DNA of 64,000 nt from Streptomyces formicae (GTDB lineage Bacteria; Actinomycetota; Actinomycetes; Streptomycetales; Streptomycetaceae). The stretch spans positions 7,006,001 through 7,070,000 of the forward strand of contig NZ_CP071872.1 in the NCBI RefSeq assembly GCF_022647665.1. The letters run 5' to 3'. The position numbers were made by a program, and so were the translations under genes. The notes beneath the pieces were generated by a model, which was not told the origin of the DNA, did not search any database, and worked only from the letters and a program-made list of their open reading frames with translations. Shown here piece by piece: positions 7,854 through 15,309 of this stretch (its first letter is position 1; each line of letters starts with the position of its first letter).

Positions 7854-8723
7854 CTAACGGAACACCGACGGCGGCGGCACGGGTGAGGGCCTGGCGTTCG
7901 CGTCGGTGACCGCGGCAGCACCGCCGGTGAAGTCGGCGAGTCCCTTTCCGTGTTCCACCCGGCCGGCGTGCGGGTCGCCCGCGACCCGGCGGGTCAACTC
8001 CGCGACGGGCAGCGGCCGGTCCGACGCGAGCAGCACGGCGTTGCCGAAGCGCCGGCCCCGCAGCACGGTCGGATCGGCGGCGAGCGCCAGCTCAGGGAAG
8101 ACGGTGGCCGCGGTCGCGATCTGGGCGCGCAGATGGGCGAGCGGCGGCCCGTCGGCGAGGTTCGCCGTGTAGTGCCCGCCGGGCTTGAGGACGCGGCGCA
8201 CCTCGGCCAGGAACTCCGTGCTGGTGAGATGGGCCGGGGTACGGGCCCCGCTGAACACGTCCGCGATGACGAGGTCCGCCCAGCCGTCGGGAAGCCTGCC
8301 GAGCCCGGCGCGGGCGTCGGCCGATCTGACCCGTATCCGGGCGTTGGGGTCGAGCGGGAGCCGTGCCCGGACGAACTGCACGAGGGGCCCGTCGACCTCG
8401 ACGATCTGCTGTGTCGACCGCGGTCGGGTCTCGGCGGTGTACCGCGCGAGGGTGAAAGCCCCGCCGCCGAGGTGGACGGCGTTCAGCGGCCGGCCGGCCG
8501 GTGCGACGAGATCGATGACGTGGCCGAGGCGCCGCTGGTACTCGAAGGTGAGCAGCGCGGGGTCGTCGAGGTCGACGTGCGACTGCGGCGCGCCGTCGAT
8601 CACCAGCGTCCAGCCGCGGGGCCGGTCGCGGTCGGGTATCAGCTCGGCGAGCCCGCCGTCGACGGCCTCGGCGAGGGTCTCCGATGCGGGCGTGCGGCCG
8701 CGGTGCTGCCTCTTTCTTGCCAC
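7854..8723 (-). CDS. Spermidine-synthase-like protein
   Basis: 289-aa cytoplasmic protein with the Rossmann fold of aminopropyltransferases and related SAM-binding enzymes. The nucleotide-binding glycine-rich stretch is HLGGGAFTLARY, the acidic residues that hold the cofactor ribose are in IVEVDGPL, and DVFSGARTP sits where polyamine synthases carry their catalytic Asp. The N-terminal DGAPQSHVDL resembles the SpeE substrate lid. Actinobacterial members of this group are usually annotated spermidine synthase or fused MFS/spermidine synthase without proof of activity. The basic N-terminus (MARKRQHRGR) is not a signal peptide. Function remains uncertain. Confidence 0.75.
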   Translation of the reverse strand: MARKRQHRGRTPASETLAEAVDGGLAELIPDRDRPRGWTLVIDGAPQSHVDLDDPALLTFEYQRRLGHVIDLVAPAGRPLNAVHLGGGAFTLARYTAETRPRSTQQIVEVDGPLVQFVRARLPLDPNARIRVRSADARAGLGRLPDGWADLVIADVFSGARTPAHLTSTEFLAEVRRVLKPGGHYTANLADGPPLAHLRAQIATAATVFPELALAADPTVLRGRRFGNAVLLASDRPLPVAELTRRVAGDPHAGRVEHGKGLADFTGGAAAVTDANARPSPVPPPSVFR

Positions 8724-8813
8724 GTGGCCATTATCGGTGCCGGGCCGGGTGCGCTGTCGGGTGCGGACGGGGGCGGAGCTGGGCGGAGCCGGTTCAGATG
8801 CGGAGCCCCGGGT

Positions 8814-9233
8814 TCAGATGCTGTCCGCCGCCTCGATCATGCGGGCCGCCTCGCCCAGTGCCTCCCGCAGCACCGCCGGATCCGTCACCGGACCCGTGTC
8901 CCCCGGCGGCAGCAGCCAGCCGCTGCCGGCGCCGGGAGGCTCCGCGGGGAGCCGCAGGCCGCGGCCCGACGTCTGTGTGCAGGCGCTGCCGGGCATGTCC
9001 CACCCCGCCGCCGTACCCGGCGGGACCAGGAAGCCGAGGGTGTCGCAGCTGCCGTCGTGGAGGACCGGGCCGACCTCCGGGGCGCCGCCGCGGCGCAGGA
9101 TGTCGACGGCCTCGAGCCCCTGCCGGGCCGGCACGGTCACCAGGTCGCAGGGCTCGTTGTCCGTCCGGGGCTCCCGCGGCCCAGCGCTGCGCTCCTCGCT
9201 GGGCAGGTGCTGATGCTGCGCGCTGGTCTCCAT
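8814..9233 (-). CDS. Small prim-pol-like conserved Streptomyces protein
   Basis: 139-aa cytoplasmic protein. The ATG at 9233 is chosen because GGAGG lies 5 bases upstream; a longer TTG-initiated frame to 9299 has no such support. The region LGFLVPPGTAAGWDMPG followed by GSGWLLPPGD and a final helix resembles the short proteins annotated in Streptomyces as bifunctional DNA primase/polymerase (prim-pol N-terminal domain). The canonical catalytic acidic residues are not evident, so activity is doubtful. A second protein of similar layout is encoded at 17895-18554. It is divergent from an HTH/TPR regulator across 262 bp. Confidence 0.6.
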   Translation of the reverse strand: METSAQHQHLPSEERSAGPREPRTDNEPCDLVTVPARQGLEAVDILRRGGAPEVGPVLHDGSCDTLGFLVPPGTAAGWDMPGSACTQTSGRGLRLPAEPPGAGSGWLLPPGDTGPVTDPAVLREALGEAARMIEAADSI

Positions 9234-9495
9234 GCCGACCTCCAACAAGGGACTCTCCTCGCCGAGTAGGGACACGGTCCGCGCCCCCGCATGGTTCAAC
9301 GCCCGCCCGCGTCAATGGCTACGCAGCCACACCCCCGCAAAGGATGGCAGTTCATGGCGGATCGTGGGTGAGATATCCGGTTTGTAGCTAAACCCTGCGT
9401 ACCCGGTCCGTCACAGCAGGTACCTTCTTGCCTCGCCGGAGCAAGGAAGTATCGGTATCAGGAGAGGGCGCCGGCGGTACCAGGAGGGCTCGGCC

Positions 9496-10884
9496 ATGGC
9501 GTCGTCACCGGCAGTTCCCAACCTCGTTTTCCGGCAGTTGCGCGGACCGCGCTCGCCCGGCGAGTTCGCGGCGCTCGTCCGCAGGGCCGCGCGGGAGATC
9601 GGTGAGCAGGTCGCCTGCGACGCCCGCTACATCGGGCGGGTGGAGGCCGGCGAGATCCGGTGTCCCAACTACGCCTACGAGCGGGTCTTTCTGCACATGT
9701 TCCCGGGTTCGACCCTGGCGGACCTCGGGTTCTCGGCCCGGGAGACGGTACGGGGCCGGGCGGCGCGGGACCGAACGCCACCGCCCCCGGATACGTACAA
9801 CAGCACCGACAGCACCTACAGCAACGAGGAGAGCGACGTGCTACGTCGCGCATTCATGACCAGCGGCACCGTCACCGTGGCGGCCGCGTCCCTGGGTCTC
9901 GGCGGCTCGCTGCCCGGCGTCGACGGGCTCCGGCACGGGCTTCGCGCCGACGTGCCCCGGCAGCGGATCGGCGAGTCCGAGGTGGGCGCCGTCGAGGAGG
10001 CGGTCCGCCGGATCCGGCTGCTCGACGACCGCCACGGGGCCGAGGGTCTCTACCAGCGCGCCACCCAGCCGCTGCGCACCGCGTACGCGCTGCTCGACGC
10101 CGGTGCCACGACGCGTGGTTCGACCGCCGGGCGGCTGGCCGCGGGCGCGGGCGAGCTCTCCCTCTCGGTCGGCTGGCTCGCCCATGACTCGGGCCGGCTG
10201 GAGGACGCCCGCTCGCACTACGCGGAGGCCCTGGCGACCGCGCGGGTCGCCGGGGACCCGGCCCTGGAGGCGCACGCCTTCTGCAACACCTCGTTCCTGG
10301 CCCGGGACGCGGGTCGGCACCGGGAGGCGGTGCGGGCCGCGCAGGCCGGACAGCGGGCGGCCGGGCAGCTGTCGTCGGCGCGGCTGCTGGCGCTGCTGAA
10401 CCTGCGGGAGGCGGGCGGCTGGGCCGGCATCGGCGACCGGAGCGGCTGCGAGCAGGCGCTCTCCCGGGCTCACACCCTCTTCGGCCGGGGCCCTTCGGAC
10501 GCGGATCCGGAGTGGATGTCCTTCTTCGGCGAGGCCGAACTCCAGGCGCTGGAGGCCCAGTGCTGGTCGGCGCTGGGCGACTGGGCCCGGGCCGCGCGCC
10601 ATGCGCAGCGCGCGACGGCGCTGAAGGACCCGCACTTCGCGCGCAACCTCGCCCTCTACCGCGCGCAGCTCGCCGCCGACCTGGCCCACGCCGACGCCCC
10701 CGCCGAGGCGGCCGCCGCGGGCGAGCAGGTCCTCGACGCCCTCGGTGACGTGCAGTCCTCGCGGATCCGCGTGATGCTCGCGGAGACCGCGCGGGTGCTG
10801 ACGCCGCGCCGCGGCACGGCGGGCGTGGCCGGCTTCCTGGACCGCCACGCCGAGACGGCGCGGATGGCTGCGCTGACCCGCTGA
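9496..10884 (+). CDS. XRE-type HTH regulator with TPR-like C-terminal region
   Basis: 462-aa protein. The N-terminal HTH domain (about residues 15-75) carries ACDARYIGRVEAGEIRCP, the recognition-helix pattern of Streptomyces XRE/TPR regulators. A spacer with an Arg-Arg plus hydrophobic segment (RRAFMTSGTVTVAAASLGLG, about 117-136) resembles a signal or membrane segment. The remaining 300 residues are Ala-rich helical repeats consistent with TPRs. AGGAGGG is 7 bases before the ATG. Architecture resembles developmental regulators such as the Nsd proteins, but I cannot name an orthologue. The target is unknown. Confidence 0.8.
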   Translation: MASSPAVPNLVFRQLRGPRSPGEFAALVRRAAREIGEQVACDARYIGRVEAGEIRCPNYAYERVFLHMFPGSTLADLGFSARETVRGRAARDRTPPPPDTYNSTDSTYSNEESDVLRRAFMTSGTVTVAAASLGLGGSLPGVDGLRHGLRADVPRQRIGESEVGAVEEAVRRIRLLDDRHGAEGLYQRATQPLRTAYALLDAGATTRGSTAGRLAAGAGELSLSVGWLAHDSGRLEDARSHYAEALATARVAGDPALEAHAFCNTSFLARDAGRHREAVRAAQAGQRAAGQLSSARLLALLNLREAGGWAGIGDRSGCEQALSRAHTLFGRGPSDADPEWMSFFGEAELQALEAQCWSALGDWARAARHAQRATALKDPHFARNLALYRAQLAADLAHADAPAEAAAAGEQVLDALGDVQSSRIRVMLAETARVLTPRRGTAGVAGFLDRHAETARMAALTR

Positions 10885-10918
10885 GCCGCGCCCGAGGGGC
10901 CGGTCACGGGTCCGTGCG

Positions 10919-11515
10919 TCACGTACCCAGGTGCCCGGTGTCGTTCCAGCGGTCGATGGACGGGGCGCCGTACGCCCAGCCCAGGACGGACAGGCTGGCC
11001 GGGTCGAGCTTGATGCGGGCGGCGAAGGAGACGTCCTCGCCGATCCAGCGGGCGCCCAGCACCCGCAGGATGTGGCCGTGCGCGAAGACCAGCACGTCAC
11101 GGTCGGCCGAGCGGACCCACTCGATGATCCCGTCCGCGCGGTCGGAGAGCTGCGCCTTGGTCTCGCCTCCGGGGACGCCGTCGTGCCAGATGAACCAGTC
11201 CGGGTCGACCGCGTGGATCTCGGCCGCCGTCTTGCCCTCGTAGTCGCCGTAGTCCCACTCCATCAGCGCGTCCCACGACTGGGCGCGGTCCGCGAACCCG
11301 GCGAGTTCGCAGGTCTCGTAGGCGCGGGCGAGCGGGCTGGTGCGGATCTCGGCCTCCGGGAGCCCGGACCAGGGAGCCTTGTGCAGCCGCTCGCCGAGCA
11401 GCTTCGCGCCGCGGCGGCCTTCGTCGAGTAGGGGGATGTCCGTCCGCCCGGTGTGCCTGCCGAGCAGGGACCATTCCGTCTGCCCGTGCCGGGCGAGAAG
11501 TATGCGCGGTGCCAT
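10919..11515 (-). CDS. Histidine phosphatase (phosphoglycerate-mutase-like)
   Basis: 198-aa cytoplasmic phosphatase of the histidine acid branch. The catalytic RHG motif is at residues 9-11 (LLARHGQTEWS), the second catalytic His is in FAHGHILRVLG, and the Glu of MEWDYGDYEG completes the active site. Length and order match broad-specificity bacterial members acting on phosphosugars or other phosphomonoesters; the substrate is not predictable. The ATG at 11515 was preferred because the upstream in-frame extension reads through poor coding sequence. The gene is divergent from the PAP2 gene. Confidence 0.88.
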   Translation of the reverse strand: MAPRILLARHGQTEWSLLGRHTGRTDIPLLDEGRRGAKLLGERLHKAPWSGLPEAEIRTSPLARAYETCELAGFADRAQSWDALMEWDYGDYEGKTAAEIHAVDPDWFIWHDGVPGGETKAQLSDRADGIIEWVRSADRDVLVFAHGHILRVLGARWIGEDVSFAARIKLDPASLSVLGWAYGAPSIDRWNDTGHLGT

Positions 11516-11636
11516 GTCTCCATCATCGCCCAACTGAACGATCATCGCCCAGCTGAACGACCGGTGAATCCCGGGCAACCTCCGCCCCTCACGTCGCGTC
11601 CTGTACGCCGTACGGTTCCGCAGACGGCAAGGAGCG

Positions 11637-12587
11637 ATGGACGGCATGCCGAAGCGGCTGCGCTGGTGGACCGAGCTCCCGCTCGTCGTGGTCGTGTACG
11701 CCGCCTACTCGGCGGGCCGGCTGCTCGCGCGCGGCGACGAGGCGGACGCGGTCGGCCACGGGCTGGGCGTGCTGGATCTGGAGAAACGTCTCCGCATCGA
11801 CTTCGAGCAGCCGCTCAACCGGCTCTTCAGCGGCACTCCGGCGCTCGGCGTACCCGCCGACTTCGTCTACGCCTCGCTGCACTACCTGGTCACCCCGGCG
11901 ATCCTGGTGTGGCTCTTCCGCCGGCGGCCCGCCGGCTACCGGACGGCGCGCACCTGGCTGATGGTCTCGACCCTGCTCGGGCTGGTCGGCTTCACGCTCA
12001 TGCCGACCTGCCCGCCGCGGCTGCTGGCGGCGGGGCACGGTTTCACCGACACGATGGCGCAGTTCAGCTCGTACGGCTGGTGGGGCGGGGAGGCGAGCGC
12101 GCCGCGCGGACTGGGCGGGATGACCAACCAGTTCGCGGCGATGCCGAGTCTGCACGTCGGCTGGGCGCTGTGGTGCGGCGTGATGCTGTGGCTGCACGGC
12201 CGGGGCCCGGTCGCGAAGGTGCTCGCCGTCGCGTACCCGACGGTGATCGCGCTGGTGGTCATGGGGACGGCGAACCACTACTTCCTCGACGCGGTCGCGG
12301 GCGGCGCGGTCATGGGGGCGGGGTTGCTGCTCACGCGGCCGGCGCTGCGGCTGGCGGACCGGGTGCGGGCGCGGTCCGGACGGCGGGCGGCACGGTTCGG
12401 GGAGCGGGTGCGGGCGCGGTCCGGGGAGCGGGTGCGGGCGCGGTCCGGGCTGCGGGCAGGTGGGCGTCTGGGCATCACGGCCCCGATTGTCGGTGGCGGA
12501 TGCGAGACTTCCGCGGGTGAGCACATCCCTGGACAGCGGACCCCCTCCGCAGGCGCCGGTGACAGCACTCCGGCAGCGACTCGCTGA
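11637..12587 (+). CDS. PAP2-superfamily membrane phosphatase
   Basis: 316-aa integral membrane protein with about six helices. The PAP2 active-site blocks are AAMPSLHVGWALW (catalytic His) and GTANHYFLDAVAGG. The layout matches the inositol-phosphotransferase/PAP2 group that acts on lipid phosphates or lipid-linked headgroups. The first ATG at 11637 follows AAGGAG by a few bases. The last roughly 75 residues are Arg-rich, low in complexity and built from a 24-bp DNA repeat. They also overlap the start proposed for the next gene by 71 bases, so the C-terminal tail may be a recent extension. Confidence 0.85.
   Translation: MDGMPKRLRWWTELPLVVVVYAAYSAGRLLARGDEADAVGHGLGVLDLEKRLRIDFEQPLNRLFSGTPALGVPADFVYASLHYLVTPAILVWLFRRRPAGYRTARTWLMVSTLLGLVGFTLMPTCPPRLLAAGHGFTDTMAQFSSYGWWGGEASAPRGLGGMTNQFAAMPSLHVGWALWCGVMLWLHGRGPVAKVLAVAYPTVIALVVMGTANHYFLDAVAGGAVMGAGLLLTRPALRLADRVRARSGRRAARFGERVRARSGERVRARSGLRAGGRLGITAPIVGGGCETSAGEHIPGQRTPSAGAGDSTPAATR
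12360..12449 (+). repeat. 24-bp tandem repeat in the 3' part of the PAP2 gene
   Basis: Two perfect 24-bp copies (12402-12425 and 12426-12449) beginning GAGCGGGTGCGGGCGC are preceded by a 21-bp partial copy at 12360-12380 and a degenerate one. Each encodes a variant of Glu-Arg-Val-Arg-Ala-Arg-Ser-Gly. Confidence 0.92.
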
Positions 12588-13644
12588 GCTGCGCGGCCCG
12601 TCCGCCGCGCCGCATCCGCTCGACGCCCGCGCCCTGGCGGCCCTCGCGGCGAACCCCGGGTGCAAGCGGCGCGCGCTGCTGGACGGCGCAGGGGTGGACA
12701 AGGCCGCGCTCGCGCAGGCGCTGGGTGCGCCCGCGGCCTTCGGCCAGTCCCAGTTCGCCTTCATGCGGGGCAACGCCTTCGAGGCCCGCGTCAAGGCCGA
12801 CGGCGGTACGGAGCTGCTGAGGCTGCTCGGCGTCGCCGACCCCCAGGAGGCCCAGGTCCCCGATCTCGCGGCGGCGGGCCCGGAGGGGCGGGCGGCGCGC
12901 ACGGCCCTGGCGCTGCGGGAGGCCACGGCGGCCGGCGGGTGGACGCTCCTCGACCATCCGATGCTGGCGCTCCAGGTGGCGGGGTCGCCTGCGTATCTGG
13001 AGCCGGACGCCGTGGTGGTGCATCCCGACGGGCGGTGGACCGTCGTCGAGATCAAGTCCTTCCCGATGGTGGACGGTTCGGCCGACGCGGCGAAGGTGGG
13101 CGCGGCCGCGCGCCAGGCCGCCGTGTACGTGCTGGCGCTGGAACGGGTCGCGGCGCTGACCGAGGGCGCGGAGGTCGGGCACTCGGTGCTGCTGGTCTGC
13201 CCGAAGGACTTCTCGAACCTGCCGGCGGCGTCCGTGGTCGACGTGCGCAAGCAGCTCTCGGTGACGCGGCGGCAGCTCGCCCGGCTGACCCGGGTCGAGG
13301 AGATCGCGGCGGCCCTGCCGGAAGGCGTCAGCTTCGATGTGGAGTCCTGCTCGGCCGCCGAGCTGACGACCTCGGTCGAGGCCGTGCCGTCGGCGTACGC
13401 ACCCGAGTGCCTGTCCGCGTGCGAGCTGGCCTTCCACTGCCGGGACCGGGCGCGTGCGGCGGGCGCGGTGGAGGCCCTGGGGCGGGCGGTCCGGGGGGAG
13501 CTGGGCGGCCTGACGGCCGTCGGCGACGTCCTGTCGGCGGCCCGCGGCGAGTCGGGCGACCCGGCGGACCCCGCCGTGACGGCACTGCGGCGGGCGGCGG
13601 CGCTGCGGGCGGACGCGCTCAGCGCGTGTCAGGGGGCTGCGTGA
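12517..13644 (+). CDS. Cas4/AddB-type Fe-S PD-(D/E)XK nuclease
   Basis: 375-aa protein, first gene of a coupled three-gene operon. The nuclease core has GNAFEARV (about 85-92), Pro-Asp in LEPDAVVV (Asp164), Glu178-x-Lys180 in VVEIKS, and the RecB-family QxxxY as Gln200/Tyr204. Cys49 at the N-terminal side (NPGCKRRALL), together with Cys298-x3-Cys302-x5-Cys308 downstream, reproduces the split four-cysteine cluster of Cas4, AddB and Dna2. These proteins cut single-stranded DNA ends (family knowledge). The GTG at 12517 is the chosen start; a GTG at 12559 is possible. Its partner helicase is encoded by the third gene. Confidence 0.82.
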   Translation: MSTSLDSGPPPQAPVTALRQRLAELRGPSAAPHPLDARALAALAANPGCKRRALLDGAGVDKAALAQALGAPAAFGQSQFAFMRGNAFEARVKADGGTELLRLLGVADPQEAQVPDLAAAGPEGRAARTALALREATAAGGWTLLDHPMLALQVAGSPAYLEPDAVVVHPDGRWTVVEIKSFPMVDGSADAAKVGAAARQAAVYVLALERVAALTEGAEVGHSVLLVCPKDFSNLPAASVVDVRKQLSVTRRQLARLTRVEEIAAALPEGVSFDVESCSAAELTTSVEAVPSAYAPECLSACELAFHCRDRARAAGAVEALGRAVRGELGGLTAVGDVLSAARGESGDPADPAVTALRRAAALRADALSACQGAA

Positions 13645-13715
13645 TGGCCCGCCGGGACCGGGCCGCATCCGGACGGCGAGCTCAGGGCGCGACAGCCCGG
13701 CCCGAGGGACTGTGA
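13644..13715 (+). CDS. 23-aa basic micro-ORF linking the nuclease and unknown genes
   Basis: An ATG at 13644 overlaps the nuclease stop codon (TGATG). The frame then reads MARRDRAASGRRAQGATARP plus three residues to a TGA at 13713-13715, one base before the GTG of the next gene at 13717. It fills the 72-base gap exactly and is in a different frame from both neighbours. It may be translated by reinitiation and serve only to carry ribosomes across the gap, or it may be a small basic peptide. Chance cannot be excluded. Confidence 0.35.
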   Translation: MARRDRAASGRRAQGATARPEGL

Positions 13716-13716
13716 C

Positions 13717-15309
13717 GTGTCGCTGATCCACACCCTCGCCCGGCTGGAAGCCGTCGAACGGGGGCGCGCACAGCCGCTCGCGACCGTGCGGCACCGGCAG
13801 CTGTCCGAGCGGCCGCTCGTTCTCGTGCCGCTCACCACCGCCGGTGAGGCGGGCGCGCCGCTCGGGGCGCTGGTCGGCACGGACCGGGACGCGCCGCGGC
13901 TGCTGAGCGTGGCGCAGCCGCGCGACCGGGAGCTGCGGTTCGCGTTCCTCGCCGAGCTCGCCGAATGCGTGCTGCCGCACCTGGACGCGTACGCCGACGA
14001 CGTCGAGCCCGCCGAGCGCAGCGAGACCGACCCCGAGACCGGGAAGCGGGTCAAGGTCGAGGTCGAACTGTGCGCGGACGCACCGCAGTTGATCGTGCCG
14101 AGCAGGCCGGGCGTCGACTTCGTGCGGCTGCTGGGGCGCTCGATGCGATTCCGGCGGACCGCCGAGCAGGACCCGGACGCGCCGTATCCCGCGCCCCCGC
14201 GCGTGCCGCTGCTCGGCCGGTGGCTGACGCACTACGGGGAGCGGGCGCGCGTGCCCGGCTCGTCGTTGCTGCTCGCCATGACCGATCTGCTCGGGCGCCA
14301 CTGGGCGACCGGCCAGTCGCATCTGGAGGACCAGCATCTGGGTGCGCTGCTCGCCTGGATCGCCCCTGCCGGGGGCGAGTCGGGAGCGGAGGCGGCGCTC
14401 CGTGCCGAGCTGGCGCGGGACGCGGGCGGGCAGTTGCTGTGCCCGCCGGCCGGTCCGGCGACGGACCCGGCGTTCGACAACAGGCTGCTGGCGCCTGCGA
14501 TGGAGCGGTACGACCGGGCGCGCCAGGCGCTCGCCGCTGCGGAGGACGGCGGCGCGGCGGACGAGCAGCTGGGCCGGCTCACGGCGGCCGAGCGGGAGAT
14601 CCGAGCGCTGCTGGAGGGCGTGCTGCGGCCCACCTGGGACGCAGTGTGGCAGGGCATCGACCTGCTGCGGGAGCTGCCGGAGGGGGCGCGGGTCGCCGAC
14701 CGCTGGACCCGGGACCGCTGGTCGTTCACCGGCCACCGCGACCGGGTGCGGGCGGGCGAGCCCCCGCAGCCTCGCCGCGACGACGCGGTGACCGCGGCGC
14801 AGAAGCTCGCGGCGCGCGAGACGGCTCAGGCGCAGTTGGAGGCCCAGGAGGCGCTCGACGATCCGCTGGTGCTGGCGGGGCGCAGGCTGTCCGGCGAGGC
14901 GTTCGTGGCGGAGGTGACGGATGTGACGATGGCCTGGTCGGAGTCGAAGCGCCCGTCCCCGCGCCCGCTGCTCACCGTACGGACGGACGACCGGGCGCAT
15001 CTGGGCGCGGGCGTGAAGGTCTTCCGCTCGCTGGAGGGCAAGCCGCAGTCGGCCGAGTTCGTGCGGTACGAGGGGGAGGACGGCGCGCTGGTGCTGCGGC
15101 TGCTGGACCGGATGGGCCGCGCCAAGGACCCGGCCGAGGGCACGGTCCCGGAGAAGGGCGAGCGGATCGCCTGGACGCTGTTCGAGCACGACCAGCGGGG
15201 CGGGCCGAAGCTGCCGGACCCGGAGGAGACGCCGTGGACCCACGGTGGTCCACCGCGCACCGACGCCGCCGAGAGCCCCGACGCCGTGACCCCGGAGGAC
15301 CTGCTGTGA
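13717..15309 (+). CDS. Unknown 530-aa protein between nuclease and helicase
   Basis: Cytoplasmic, no signal or membrane segment, no motif that I recognise. The N-terminal 350 residues are Ala/Arg/Leu-rich and helical, with conserved-looking stretches such as VPLLGRWLTHYGERARVPGS and NRLLAPAMERYDRARQAL. From about residue 385 the sequence changes to beta-rich (GEAFVAEVTDVTMAW, PLLTVRTDD, VLRLLDRMGRA), compatible with an OB or beta-barrel domain such as the 1B barrel of Upf1/Dna2 helicases; this is inference. The GTG at 13717 has GAGGGA 9 bases upstream. Its stop overlaps the helicase start (GTGA), so the two proteins are made together and probably interact. Confidence 0.75.
   Translation: MSLIHTLARLEAVERGRAQPLATVRHRQLSERPLVLVPLTTAGEAGAPLGALVGTDRDAPRLLSVAQPRDRELRFAFLAELAECVLPHLDAYADDVEPAERSETDPETGKRVKVEVELCADAPQLIVPSRPGVDFVRLLGRSMRFRRTAEQDPDAPYPAPPRVPLLGRWLTHYGERARVPGSSLLLAMTDLLGRHWATGQSHLEDQHLGALLAWIAPAGGESGAEAALRAELARDAGGQLLCPPAGPATDPAFDNRLLAPAMERYDRARQALAAAEDGGAADEQLGRLTAAEREIRALLEGVLRPTWDAVWQGIDLLRELPEGARVADRWTRDRWSFTGHRDRVRAGEPPQPRRDDAVTAAQKLAARETAQAQLEAQEALDDPLVLAGRRLSGEAFVAEVTDVTMAWSESKRPSPRPLLTVRTDDRAHLGAGVKVFRSLEGKPQSAEFVRYEGEDGALVLRLLDRMGRAKDPAEGTVPEKGERIAWTLFEHDQRGGPKLPDPEETPWTHGGPPRTDAAESPDAVTPEDLL

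Noticed and set aside
9379..9394. GGTTT...AAACC inverted repeat before the HTH/TPR gene
   Set aside because: The centre is not palindromic and 5-bp arms occur readily by chance.
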